Part shown: in pieces, positions 10,450 to 21,615 of the stretch
Layout: each line of letters begins with the position of its first letter
Position numbering within the stretch: the first letter of the stretch is position 1
Source of the DNA: Theobroma cacao
Lineage: Eukaryota; Streptophyta; Magnoliopsida; Malvales; Malvaceae
DNA length: 64,000 nt
Assembly (NCBI RefSeq): GCF_000208745.1
Contig: NC_030851.1
Span: forward strand, 26,061,361 to 26,125,360
Reading direction: 5' to 3'
The notes under the pieces: generated by a model
Database searches by the model: none
What the model was told of the DNA's origin: nothing
What the model saw: only the letters and a program-made list of their open reading frames with translations
Program-made: the position numbers and the translations under genes

Positions 10450-12471
10450 GTAAGAAAGGATTGGAGAGTGACTTTGTCTACCTCAGCTTTAGCATTCATT
10501 TGCCCGATGGATGTAAATATATATAAAAAAAAAAACCCTTTTATTACCATTTGACGACAAGTCTTTATGGACAGAGCTACTTGCTCTATTGACGGACTTT
10601 GTTTGACTCGATTTGAATGCTAGATATGGTCTGTAGGTTTGAATTCCATTCGATCCAAGAATATTATTATATAAATATATATTAATTAAACTTTAATTTT
10701 AAGATATTAAAATGTTAATACAATTTTTTTAAAAATTTTTTAATAATTAACCTAATTTGAATGGGTAAGTCGGACTCAAATCAAGATTTGGGTTTTTAAG
10801 ATGTTATTGTATCTAACCCGGCCTATCACATATCTATTGACTTTATTATATATTTTATTAATTTTATTTGGTGATAATTGTAGTTTGGGTTTGTATTTGT
10901 TTCGTTGTATTATTTTTGGTATTTTTTTTTTATTTTGTTATTGTTTGAACTTTCATTTGACGAATTAATAAAATTTAAAAATTTCAATATTGATTTTTTA
11001 AATTCTAAAAATAAGCAAATAATGAGAATTTTTTTGTCCTTGCTAGATCCCTATGAGGATGGCCATGAAGATTCCTCCCTAGGACAAAGATCATGGTGGA
11101 AGTGGAGGCAAGAACAAAAGTGCATTCCCTTTCTGGAATCCGCCCTTTTAACATTCGTAGTTAATACTTTGATTTGATGTGATGGTTTTAGGTATGAGAT
11201 TCTTAAAATTGAACAATTAAGTCTTAATTTGATGATAAAGATAATATGTATGAGAAATGTTATTTTTATATATACGCACATGTGTGTGCGTATAAATTTA
11301 TACATATAAAGACTCATGCACAATTACTTGAGGCACTTAACAATTATATTGTATATCTTATTTATGGTTTTAACTAGATAAAATAATAATCTCGTTTAAG
11401 TTCGTAAATTTTTGTTTTAATGACTCTTATATCAAAAGTTATTGTATATCTTTTTATTTGAAAAGAAAAATTCGAAATTAACATTTTGAGTAAGAATATT
11501 CATGTACTTATCATCAGCTAATGTTCATGTGCAAAGTTATTTCCTATTGTTAATGATAGAAGGGTCTTCTTTTGTTGGTAAGCAATCTATTTTGTTTTCT
11601 TCGCTATTTCATGTTATTATAGATTTCTTGGCGACATAGAGAGCCCTTGTTATTCATCTACGGTGGGTGACCATCAAATGTTAATCTTCATAAATGTGAT
11701 GATTAAAATAGAAATTTTTAAAATTTTATTGACAAGTTTGGTATTTAATTTTCAAAGAATAAAATCATACAAATAAATGTAGTGAAGCTCAATACTTTTG
11801 TAACTTTTTTTAATTTTCAAAAAATATTTTTACCTTCAATAACGAGAAATGTCATATCAAAACATATTTAATAATTCTATTTGACAATATAATAAGCGTT
11901 AAATTTTTCTAATAAGAATTCATAAATAATTTCTAAAATTAAAACATAAATTAAGCTGTTACTATTCCACAAAGTAGCGCCACTTTTGTTATGAGTAGTG
12001 AAATAGATAATAAAATAATATTATTATCTCTTTCCTTTACTATAAATAATTGATACGTTTAAATGAATGCTTGCATGATGGATGCATGTGCTTTTGAACT
12101 TTTTATTTTTTTATAATTTACTCAATAAATAAAAATTATTAAAATGACAATATTACCTCTGATTTGTGTTGAACTTTTCCCCCACCATTTGTTTCGGGCT
12201 TTGAAGCCCAAAACTTCCTAAATCTTTATAAATTGTCTTTTGAGATTGGGCCAAGTTGCATTCTGTAAAGACGTTTGAAAACATTGAAGGATAATGCACA
12301 TGTCATGACATGTGGATTCAAGTCATATGAGTTGTCTATTAAAACTCGGCACATGATAGGATACACTAAGTTCATTCGTAAGAGTGCCTTTCAACATGAT
12401 ACATTTAATACAAAAATCAATATATTTAAAAGAAAAAAGAGTAAGTCAAGTTATATTAATTTTATTGTCTT
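10450..12471. other. Intergenic AT-rich sequence
   Basis: About 2 kb at very high A+T with no convincing gene. Short ORFs (10905-11177, 12275-12544 and antisense partners) lack known domains. Small features are an alternating purine-pyrimidine run near 11268-11292 and poly-T tracts. The right edge is the insertion point of element C. Confidence 0.4.
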
Positions 12472-13807
12472 TGTTAGTTTTATAGCTTTCAAATTGATCC
12501 CATGTTGTGAAATGATAAAGAAAAATGATCAAAATTTCCTCTAAGTATTGGTAAATCAAGCCTAGACATCCCTTAGTACTTTCAAATGACTTTGAAATGA
12601 AGAACAAATGAAAAAGGACATTGAAAAATACGTACTGGACCAAATCTATCGATACATGTTCTTCAGGTATCAATATAAGTATCGATAGAATTGAAGATCT
12701 ATCAATACATTTCTTATGAAAAATCAAAATTTGCAAAGTCAAACTCAATCTGTCGATACATCCTAAAATGTATCAATAGAAATTTTACAAAATACTCACT
12801 ACCTTAAAACTATTGATACATTTAACAAATGTATTGATAGATTTTCTTTTCAGAATGGTCAAACCTTTATGCAGCCTAGTCAAAAGTATCAATACATTAT
12901 CAAATGTATCAATATATTTTTCATAGAATGCATTCTACCTTAAATCTATCGATATATCACAAAATGTACCAATAGATTTCTTTGGGTTTTAAAAAATAAA
13001 TGCAACATGTATCGATACATTTTCAAATTTATCGATACAATATGATCGTTGAAGCTTGGATTAAAGAGTTAAACACCTATTTCAGCATTAAATGCACTCC
13101 TAACTGCCTTAAGAAGCTCCAACAAGAATAAATACAGGCTCGTACAATATTTATGAAGTTTGGAAGACTTTGAAACACATTTCTATGAGAAGAATTCAAT
13201 TACAATAATTCAATACTCTTTGTTCTCCTCTTTAAGCATTTAAGTCTTCTATTGTATCATTTATTAAGCCTTCAATTTTTATTTTTCTTCCTCCCCAAAC
13301 ATTGTACTTAATTTGCTACTTAGCCTTTAAGAGGCATTCTAGCTGCACCCATCTCATTTATTGTATATGTGTTAGTGGTTATACCTTAACCAATTGAAGA
13401 GGTAGTGTTTGAGTTGTTACACCTTAACCAATGTAAAAGGTAGAGTGGTTGTACTTGATCCATAAAAGTCATTGTATTGTAAGGTTATGCTTTATCCATA
13501 AAAGGCATTGTATTGAATTTTATTTCAATAGTAGATTTTAAACTCCTTAATGAATATAAGGGAAAGAATGTAGGTAAGGAGGCCGAACCTTTATAAAAAC
13601 TCTTATGTTGTTTTCTTTTCTATTCTTCTCAAATTTATTTACGTTTTTAACTTCTTTCTCTCCACAAAAATTTATTGTTTTGCTCAATTTTGAAAAAAGA
13701 CATGGCTTAAGAAAACTTTTATTTCTCTTAGATTTGGAAAGAAGTTTCAAAATATTCCAATTCACCCCCTTCATGGAAATATTCACATAGAGCTTATTGC
13801 ACTAACA
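12472..13807 (+). repeat. 5' LTR of copia element C (1336 bp)
   Basis: Begins TGTTAGTTTTATAGC and ends TTGCACTAACA. It aligns with 19516-19736 plus 23718-24849. The palindrome array occupies 12645-13040. Later come short imperfect repeats around 13375-13520 (GGTTATACCTTAACCAATTGA type words). The last 60 bp hold the CAATTCACCCCCTT word typical of plant copia LTR ends. Confidence 0.9.
12645..13040 (+). repeat. ATCGAT palindrome/hairpin array in LTR C
   Basis: Six to seven imperfect units of the form (C)TATCGATACAT + 6-8 nt + ATGTATCGATAG, spaced roughly 50-60 bp. Examples are near 12647, 12753, 12813, 12888, 12947 and 13009. Each half contains ATCGAT or a one-base variant (ATCAAT, ATTGAT), so each unit can fold as a hairpin with a short loop. 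The array recurs in the 3' LTR and near 17094-17218. Confidence 0.85.
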
Positions 13808-13822
13808 ATTGCTATTAGAGCC
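13808..13822 (+). promoter_or_regulatory. Primer-binding site of element C (degenerate)
   Basis: ATTGCTATTAGAGCC directly follows the 5' LTR. The plant copia consensus complementary to initiator Met-tRNA is (AT)TGGTATCAGAGCC, so two positions have decayed. It fixes the LTR end and the plus orientation. Confidence 0.75.
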
Positions 13823-14121
13823 AAAGTCACGAGTTCAATTCCCAGCAAGAGCAATGTTGAGGGGGAGATTGTTGGCTAAAGTATGGATAGCAATTGTCTC
13901 GTGGCGAAGGTGCAAGGTGTTGGTCGAGTTACAATTGAATGCCATGGGCACTTGTGTGCATTGAATGCACTATAAGGCTAAGGTATGTGCCTTTTTTGTC
14001 AGCAATTGGTTTTCAGCGATGTGGTAACGCTTGAGGTCTTGAAAGTGGTATTAGAGTTAGGGCTCAGTCTTGCAAGTCTAACAACCTTGGGTGATCCAAA
14101 AGCAAAGCTCAGCACATCAAG

Positions 14122-15800
14122 ATGGATATCACCGTAATCGTTCTTGGTGAGGGACATTTGATCCAAAGACTTTTAATGTTCTCAAGTACAAACTACCTTT
14201 ATTGGAAAAAGAGGATGGATATGTTCATTCAATCCATAGATCTTAAGGTTTGGAATGTCATCTTTGATGGTCCCCATGTCCCTTATAAGGAAGTAGATGG
14301 AAAGATAATTGTTAAGACTAAGAAAGAGTGGGATGATAAAGAAAAAAAATTAATACAAACAAATTGTAAGGCTTACAACACCTTTCTTTGCTCCCTTATT
14401 ACTATTGAATTCAACAAGGTAACCATGTGCGAAACAGCAAAACAAATTTGAGATACCTTAGAAACCATCTATGAAGGAACAAACCAATTAAAGAATTCAA
14501 AATAGGATTGCTTACACATAACTATGAGTTGTTTAGAATGAAGGAAGGTGAGACTATAAACCAAATGTTCAAGAGATTCACATAGTTGATGGATTAAAAG
14601 CCTTAGGAAAATACTTCCTAAATTCTCAACTAGTTAAGAAGATACTTTATAACTTACCAAAATCATAGAGCCAAAAACTGATAGTAATAAAGGAAGTAAG
14701 AAACCTAAACAACTTCAAACTAGAAGAGCTCATAGGATCTGTACTCACTTATGAATTGGTCCTAAAACATGAAAGAGAGAGAGATGATGAAAGGAAAGTG
14801 GACACCAAGAAAAAGGAGATTGCATTAAAATCCATAATTAAGGAAGAAGAAATGAGCATGGGAGATGATATTGAAAAGGATAAGGACATAGCCATACTAG
14901 TTAAAAAGTTTTGCAAGTTTATGAAGAGGAACTTTAGAGGTAGGAGACCCCCTATGAGAAATATGCCCAAAGAAGAACATAGCAAGGATCACTTGATATG
15001 TTATGAGTATTGAAAATTGGGACACTAAGTATAAGTGCCTAAACAAGAAGAGTACTTTAAAGAACTTCAAGAAGAAAATAGTGGTTGTTATATGGAGTGA
15101 TATTGATGATTTTCAAGATGAAAAAGAAGAATAAGTTGTCAACCTTTGCTTCATGGCACTTGAAGACTCCAAGGTATGCTCTATTTCTTATGATTCTAGC
15201 TCATGTACTCTAGATGAGAACTCATATTTATTTGATGAACTACTAGATGCATATGATGATGTAGTTTTTGAATTTAAAGAAAAGACATTGAAATATAAAA
15301 GCTTCATATCCAAACTTAAAGTAGAAAATGAGTTTTTAGTCAAGGCAAAGATTGAGCTAGAAAGCATAGTTAAGGATTTGAAAAATGAAAGAAATGATTT
15401 GAGAACGAAAAATGAAAACTTGCATGACTCATTTTCAAAATTTCACATGAGTTAACAAAAATTGAATGACATGTTTGAAATACAAAGAGTATTCTTTGAT
15501 AAAGAAGGACAACGTTATGATGTCACTTAAGAAGAAACTCATTTAAAGAATTTCTTTGTCAAAGAAAATGAAAAATATGGTTCATTCACTAGATGCATTT
15601 GCTGCCATAAAGTAGGACATTCAATTTATTTTTGTCTTTTAAGAATCACTACATATCGAGGGAAGGTTATCAAGAATGTATGTGTTCCAAAAGGAACCAA
15701 ACCTTTACATGGCAAGGTAGTAAAATTGGAGAGGGTTCCAAAAGGAACCAAGGGCACTAACTCATATGGACCCAAGAAATTTTGGGTATTAAAGTCAAAA
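14122..15800 (+). pseudogene. Copia gag pseudogene of element C
   Basis: The N-terminal capsid region is clear at 14122-14451: TNYLYWKKRMDMFIQSIDLKVWNVIFDGP, then KKEWDDKEKKLIQTNCKAYNTF and CETAKQI followed by a TGA. This is the UBN2/copia-type gag. Further blocks continue in shifted frames: EGTNQ after 14470, KALGK near 14600, and coiled-coil pieces at 14756-15013 and 15153-15455. The zinc knuckle CICCHKVGHSIYFC is at 15594-15635 (CX2CX4HX4C intact), followed by VPKGTK repeats before protease. Several stops and frameshifts make it non-functional. Confidence 0.85.
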
Positions 15801-15809
15801 ATTTGAATT

Positions 15810-16620
15810 TTCTTTTTATAGGTTGAACATACATGTTTGAAGTCAAAAGCACAAGTAAGAGGAATGTGGTATCTTGATAGTGGATGCTTTAGACATATGA
15901 TCAACAATAAAGAGTCATTTAAAAAATTAAAACCAAAGAAAGGAGGAAATGTGACTTTTGGAAATGATTCAAAAAGTCACATAAAAGGTATTAGTACAAA
16001 TGGTAAAGATTCTTCATTTTAAATTGAAAATGTTTTATTTGTAAATGATCTTAAGCATAATTTGTTGTGTTAGTCAATTATGTGATAGAGGTTTTAGAGT
16101 TATATTTGAAGGTATTGTTTTGCCAAGTTGTTGATATTAAAACAAATAAATTTATTTTTGTAGGAAATCATCAAGGTAATTTCTATGTTGTGTATCTAAA
16201 TGATTTATGCTCAAGCAATAGTTGGCTATGGCATAGAAAACTTAAACATGCAAGCATGCACACAATTTCAAAATTATCTTTTTTAGATCTAGTAAATGGA
16301 TTACCTAAATTGAACTTTGAGAATGATACACTTTTTGATGCATGTGCCAAAGGCAAACATAGGAGAAGCTCATTTAAATCCAAGAATGATGTTAGAACCT
16401 CTAGGCCCTTACAACTAGTTCACTTGGATCTTTTTGGACCAACTAGAACCAAACACATAAAAATAAGGCACCATTTTATTAGAGATCATGTGCAAAAAGA
16501 GGATGTTGTTCTTGAATATGTAAGCACAAAAGACAATTGGGTGATATTTTTACCAAAGCACTGAATAGAGAATAGTTTTACGAAATAAGAAGTGAACTAG
16601 GCCTTATGTATCCAACTTAG
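15810..16620 (+). pseudogene. Copia pol pseudogene: protease and integrase start fused to RNase H end
   Basis: Protease: WYLDSGCFRHM with the catalytic Asp-Ser-Gly at 15876-15884, then GGNVTFGNDSKSHIKGI. One TAA at 16021 and frame changes follow. Integrase start (GAG-pre-integrase): WLWHRKLKHASM...LVNGLPK...FDACAKGK. The HHCC zinc site keeps both His and the last Cys, but the first Cys is replaced by Phe. At LDLFGPTRT (about 16430-16455) the sequence passes in frame straight into TKHIKIRHHFIRDHV, the C-terminal end of copia RNase H, then a K(A/H) tail and ELGLM. Integrase catalytic core, RT and most of RNase H (about 3 kb in a full element) are gone. Confidence 0.85.
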
Positions 16621-17574
16621 ATGAGAAGACTGTCAAGGCCAGTTGAAAATGATAAATCTTGTTATGAGTTATTTGAATAAATTAAGCATGTATGTATGTC
16701 TTATTATTTATATCATTTGTGACTTGTAATGTGTGATGGGCATATTTGATGATTGGTTATTGATTTTGGCTGAGCAATGTGATTTTGGGAAAAAATTAGT
16801 ATGTATGTTGCTTATGAAATCATGTCATGATGTATATGTATATATGTACACTCATTTGCATTCATATCGTGGCCATCCAACTCTTAAGGTATATGGTAAG
16901 GTTGTTAAATGAGCCACTTTTCTTTTAAATTCATGCTTTATTATAAAAAATCCCTTTGCATAGGTTCAAGATGATATTTCAAACCAATTTTAAACAAAAA
17001 TTTCAAATTATTTTGATTGCAAAACATGTCTAAACCAAATTATGGATTTTTAAAAATGAAAAATCACGTTTTCAAAGTTATAACTTTTCCCCATGTATTA
17101 ATACATGTAAGGACATGTATCGATAGATTACCTAATCTATCGGTACAATTTTTCTACTAGCCAAAAATAAAAAACCTGTGATGAATGTATTGATACATGG
17201 GCAAATGTATCAATACAACTTGCAATTTAAAACCTTCAACGAGTCATTTTCAACATAACTCGGAAGACAAAATTTAAAGTTCTCTAAACCTTTTTCACTT
17301 TTTTTTATGATTTTCCCTCATTTTGGCATTGATTAAAGTATTTTTAAGGTGTTTTCATCAATCAAAATGGGATTTTCCTTCTCCAAAACATCGAATTTGG
17401 CTCGAAATCGAGAAAAATTCCCTTTAAAACCCTAATTTTAAAAATTTCTAGATTCTTCCTTTTTTTTGTGTTTTTTACTCAAAAATTGATTTGATTAAAA
17501 GCCTTTTTCAGCCTCTTTGATCATTTCTACCATTTACTTGTCACCCAAAACTCCTTTGAATTTAAATTCCCTAA
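16621..17574 (+). other. Non-coding region between RNase H end and third ORF (element C)
   Basis: AT-rich, no coding capacity. It contains the ATCGAT-type motifs at 17094-17218. Likely leader or spacer before the third ORF. Confidence 0.5.
17094..17218 (+). repeat. Internal copies of the ATCGAT palindrome of LTR C
   Basis: ATGTATTAATACATG, GACATGTATCGATAGATT, AATCTATCGGTAC, TGTATTGATACATGG and AAATGTATCAATAC lie within 125 bp. These are the LTR C units, but placed about 2.3 kb upstream of the 3' LTR in unique internal DNA. Confidence 0.8.
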
Positions 17575-18743
17575 ATGGCCACCCCCTTCAAGGAGATCAA
17601 AACCACTGCCCATGACCATAAAGTCTCTAATCAAGGTGAAACCTCTGCCTTTCAACATCTACCACCACCACCATGCATCGACGATCATTCTTTCAAATAG
17701 AATTTCTCCCATCTTTCCCTGTAGCACAAGTTCGATAAAGACCATGTCAAACAAGACGTCAAGCTAAGCAAGGTAACTAACTTCAACTATCTTGAGCAAA
17801 TTAACTATCCATATATTGATAATTTTCGAGAATTAGGTTGGCTTAGTTACTTGTCCATCAATCGTACTTATTATGCTGACCTAGTCCAAGTCTTTTACTT
17901 CAATGCAACAAAGAATTTCGAGGACTATGATGATGAGGTTGCTAGGATTCATAATGACAAGTTTATGACTAGTGTTATGGCAAAAGGATAGTTGTTGCCG
18001 AGCATAGCTTAAACTTAGTCTTAGATTTTGATGTTCGTTAGGGGGATAAAGGCTATGTCAAGGGGGTTCTCACCAATGATATCTTGAAAACCCTTTACTC
18101 ATATCCTTCCTCCTGTGAAAAGGCCACCACCAATGTCAAACGTTTTTCCTTCCATGATCATATCCTTCATCTAATCCTATATCTCACTATCCACCCTCAC
18201 GACACAATCCTCCCTCATGTGAAAAAGCCACCACCAATGTCAAATGTCTATCCTTCCATGATTATATCCTCCATCTAATCCTATCTCACACCATCCACCC
18301 TCATGACACAAACTACACGACTATCAAGAGTGAGGATTTTTTTTATTTCTATACCGTGTTAAGTTCAACCATCATGTCAATCTAGCCAAGTTCATGATTG
18401 CTAACATGCTCAAGGTCATCAATAAGTCTAGGAAGACACTACTTTATGGCATGGTCATTAGTGCCATCATTGACTTGGTGGGCATCGATACTAGGTGTGA
18501 TCCACCAAAGCAACATGCCATGCACACCACCATCAATGAGCATGCCATAAACAAGCTAGGGCTTTTGTTTGTCAATAAAACTTGGGCACAAAAAGAGACT
18601 ATGGTTAAACTGGAGATAGTGAGGGATGAGGAAAGTGATGATTCCCGTCCTGAGCTTAATGCAAACCCTAGTGTTGATCCTAGTGCCAATCCTAGCTACC
18701 AACCCATGTCTACTGCTTTTGAGTTTGAGCAAGCCTTTACTTG
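17575..18743 (+). pseudogene. Third ORF of element C (plant retroelement 'putative transposon protein' type, env position)
   Basis: ATG at 17575, then MATPFKEIKTTAHDHK..., in-frame stops at 17698, 17722 and 17989, and a later frame at 18394-18744. The conserved-looking core is LGWLSYL...YYADLVQVFYFNAT and, later, LAKFMIANMLKVI...KTLLYGMVISAIIDLVGI, followed by an acidic, Pro/Asn-rich tail. The pattern 'FYAN... / LPYGMLLT...' belongs to a plant protein family annotated as putative plant transposon protein, found downstream of pol in LTR elements; I assign it by pattern only. No transmembrane or signal segment is visible. A 100-bp tandem duplication (18108-18310) disrupts the middle. Confidence 0.55.
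18108..18310 (+). repeat. 100-bp tandem duplication inside the third ORF
   Basis: Two direct copies start at about 18108 and 18208. Both contain GAAAA(G/A)GCCACCACCAATG and CCACCCTCA(C/T)GACACAA. Divergence is about 10%, so the duplication is old. Confidence 0.75.
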
Positions 18744-18744
18744 A

Positions 18745-19250
18745 TTTTTATCATATATGGAATCTATAGATGCTCGTATTGTTGGTAGGTTGATTACTTT
18801 GGAGGCTCAAACCCCGTGATCTGCTGCATTACTAGCAACTTTTTAAGAACTAGCTTCGTGCCCATTTTCCTCCTCCATCTTGATTACATCTTAAGAGACA
18901 TAGCTTCGCATCAGCCTTACCTTTACTTGCAGATTGGATGGTTGCATTATTTCATGCATTTCATTTTCATCATGAGTATAAAAGTTTAGCATGTTCGTTG
19001 GCTAGCATTGGATGTTAGTTGGTTGTAGCTTTTATTACTATTTATAACTGCATGTCTTATTGCTATAGTGTCTAACTCCTTTACTGAACCTATTTTGTTT
19101 TTGTTGAATTATATCCTTTTATTGTTGGCTCTATAATTCATGTTATCTTGTTGCTATCTCTCATGCTAAGTTCTTCTCACAACGACAATTTTATTTTAGC
19201 ATGATCTTGCCCAATGTCTTAATCCTCTTTCAAATCTGATCCAAATTTCT
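18745..19250 (+). other. Non-coding 3' region of element C
   Basis: Sequence between the third ORF and the purine tracts. No coding signal seen. Confidence 0.4.
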
Positions 19251-19515
19251 TTTTGATATAACAAAAAGGGAGAGAATAGTTTTAACAAGCAAATTTTGCA
19301 TATCAAACTCTAAAATCAAAGCTTTCTTAAGAATGAAATTAAGTTCTTTAAAGGCATTAAATTAAAGGGGAGCATTCATTAAGGGGGGGAATTTAAAATT
19401 GAAGGATAGTTTATAAATTTACACAATTTTCAAATCTTTTAAATTCAAGGGAGTCTATTTCAAAAAGCTTGAGTAAAGTTTGCTCACTATTTTGTCATAT
19501 AAAAAACGAGGAGAT
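19251..19515 (+). promoter_or_regulatory. Polypurine tract cluster before 3' LTR of element C
   Basis: AACAAAAAGGGAGAGAATAG near 19260, AAAGGGGAG near 19366, AAGGGGGGGAA near 19380, and AAAAAACGAGGAGA directly before the LTR at 19516. The order and wording (GATATAACAAAAAGGG..., then CATATNAAAAANGNGGAGATT) match the cluster of element D at 5590-5730, showing the two elements are relatives. The terminal tract is mutated by a C. Confidence 0.65.
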
Positions 19516-19736
19516 TGTTAGCTTTATAACTTTCAAATTGATTTCATGTTTTGAAATGACAAAGGAAAATGATCAAAATTTCCTTTAAGTATTGGTAAAT
19601 CAAGCCTAGACATCCCTTAGTACTTTCAAATAACTTTGAAAAGAAGAACAAATGAAAAAGGACTTTGAAAATTGCTTATTGTTCCAAATCTATCGATACA
19701 TGTTCTTCATGTGTCAATACATTTGGACAAGTATTG
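19516..19736 (+). repeat. 3' LTR of element C, first piece
   Basis: Starts TGTTAGCTTTATAAC and aligns with the start of the 5' LTR at 12472. Broken at TATTG (19732-19736) by solo LTR N. Confidence 0.9.
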
Positions 19737-19993
19737 TGTAATACCCCGCACCCTCGTTGGACACAAATAAGAACTTATAGATCAAACGAATGATCGTTTG
19801 ATGTGAATTGACGTGCTAAAGAGCGACAAAGGATGAAAGGAATGTTCTAGAATAAAATGCTTCGCGCGAGCAGAACAACAATTAAATAATAATATTTTCG
19901 TTGGAGAGGAATTAGTAAGCTAAAGGATGATTCGGAAATAAACTGAGATGTAATGATGTGTTTCGGGACCAAAGAAGGCAAGTGAAAAATTTT

Positions 19994-20048
19994 GAAATAA
20001 AATAATATTTTATTCAATAAAATAATATTAAAATATTAATATTTTATA
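19994..20048 (+). repeat. AT-rich AATATTATTTTATT inverted module
   Basis: Self-complementary run of AATAAAATAATATT/AATATTTTATT words. A close relative lies in Z at 42538-42597 and another at 63938-64000 in X4. Confidence 0.65.
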
Positions 20049-21070
20049 TGTTGTCGGAATTAGTTATGAAAAATGGAATATGACTAATTTAAGTGGGGGA
20101 GTTGAAGTAAAGAAGAATTTTGAAGGAAAACGACGATAATTGCATCAGCTTGATTTTATTAAATCAAGCTAACGCGAGTAAGTAAATATTTAAATATTAT
20201 GGTGACATCGCGTTGAAGTACAATTTCGATATTTTGATTGTACGCGTGTAAAGGAAAGAGATAGACGAAAATTAAAATTTTTAAACGCATCGAAAAGATC
20301 GAATTTTAAAATGTGAAAGTTGGAGGGTTATGTGGTAAATAATATAAAATCAAGGATTAAGTGCAAATGTGTTAATTGAAGTTAATAAATATATATATAT
20401 ATAATAATATAAATATAGGTGAACAAAAGGGCAGCCACCCATGTGATCAATATGTAACTTAAAAAAATATATATATATATATAATAACAATAATAATAAA
20501 AGAAGAGAATGAAGGTGGTGGATGGGAATGAAGAAAGGTCAAAGTCATTTGGAATAATAGTAAATTCGGAACCAAGTGGAGTGAATGGCCGGTCATACAA
20601 AAAAATCAAAGGAACAAAGACACAAAAAAACAAAGAAAACAGAAGAGAAGAATGTAGATATGATGGTGGGGCCGACCATGTGAGATGAAAGACAAGAGAA
20701 GTCGGTTATGAAGAGGAAAGAAAGGACCCAAAAGTTGAGCAAAAGAAAGAAAATGAAAAAGGAAAGAAAAACCGAGGGAGAGGAAGAGAAAAGGAACAAA
20801 AAATTTTACTCTTTTCTTGGCATGGTTTTGCTGCACTTTGAGGGAGAAAAAGAGAGCTTTTGCTGTAATTTTTGGAGGAAGAAAAAGCTGAAAATTTTGA
20901 GGTAAGAAAGCTGATTTTTTTTAGGTTAATTGCTGGAATTTTTTAGGTTTTTATGGCTGATTTTGGTACTGAAAATTCAAGGTTTTTATTGTTGAAATTG
21001 TGTGAATTTGCTGCTAGAAATTTTTAGAGGTTTTTACTGCCATTGAAGGACAACTTTGGCTACTGGAAAT

Positions 21071-21206
21071 TTGAGCTGTTTGCTGCCAATTTGTGCAGAA
21101 AATTTTGAGTTGTTTGCTGCCAATTTGTGCATAAAAGTTTGAGCTATTTGCTGCCAATTTTGTGCAAAAACATTGGAGCCGTTTGCTGGTAGTTTATGTA
21201 GGAAAA
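21071..21206 (+). repeat. 34-bp tandem repeat x4 in LTR N
   Basis: Unit starts TTGAGCTGTTTGCTGCCAAT; copies begin at 21071, 21105, 21139 and 21173, exactly 34 bp apart. The last copy is more diverged. Confidence 0.85.
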
Positions 21207-21439
21207 CTGGACAGCTTTGTGCCGCCAAAATTGAGAAGTTTTGTTATTGGAAATTGAGCTGGAAATCTGCTGATTTTAGAGCAGAAAATTACAGCAAAAT
21301 GGTGAGAAAAGGAGGCTTTTGGTGACCGATTTTGAGAGGAAAGGAAGAGAGGAAGTCACGGTGGTGAAGAGAGGAAGACATGGTGGTGAAGGGAGTGACG
21401 GTGGAAGAGAGAAAAAGAAAGAAAAAGAAAAGAAAAGAA

Positions 21440-21615
21440 AAGAAGTAGAAAATAAAATTGGGCATGGCCCAAATAGAAAATAAATGGGCATGACCCAATA
21501 GAAAATAAGTGGGTGTGGCCCAAAAGGAAATAAACAAATAAATGGGCTTAGCCCAAATAAGAAAAATAGAGAAGCCCATGGAGAAGGCCCAAAGGTCATA
21601 AAGAAATGAAAAAGG
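21440..21615 (+). repeat. 'Gly-Pro codon-like' GGGCATGGCCCAA repeats in LTR N
   Basis: About five imperfect copies of AAATGGGC(A/T)(T/G)(G/A)GCCCAA..., spaced 25-35 bp. Each copy holds a GGGC...GCCC inverted repeat. The minus-strand ORFs here follow from this repetition and the adjacent purine-rich tract. Confidence 0.65.

Noticed and set aside
10365..10550. 61-codon minus-strand ORF ending in basic residues
   Set aside because: Its plus-strand counterpart (signal-peptide-like exon with splice donor) is the better explanation; no known domain on the minus strand.
12645..13040. Regularly spaced palindromic repeats as a CRISPR array
   Set aside because: Plant nuclear context, diverged repeats and lack of unique spacers of constant length. 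They are LTR internal repeats.
13547..13790. ORF pair near the end of LTR C, repeated at 24644-24950
   Set aside because: Same reason: LTR sequence, not a gene. The second copy even runs across the X1 junction.
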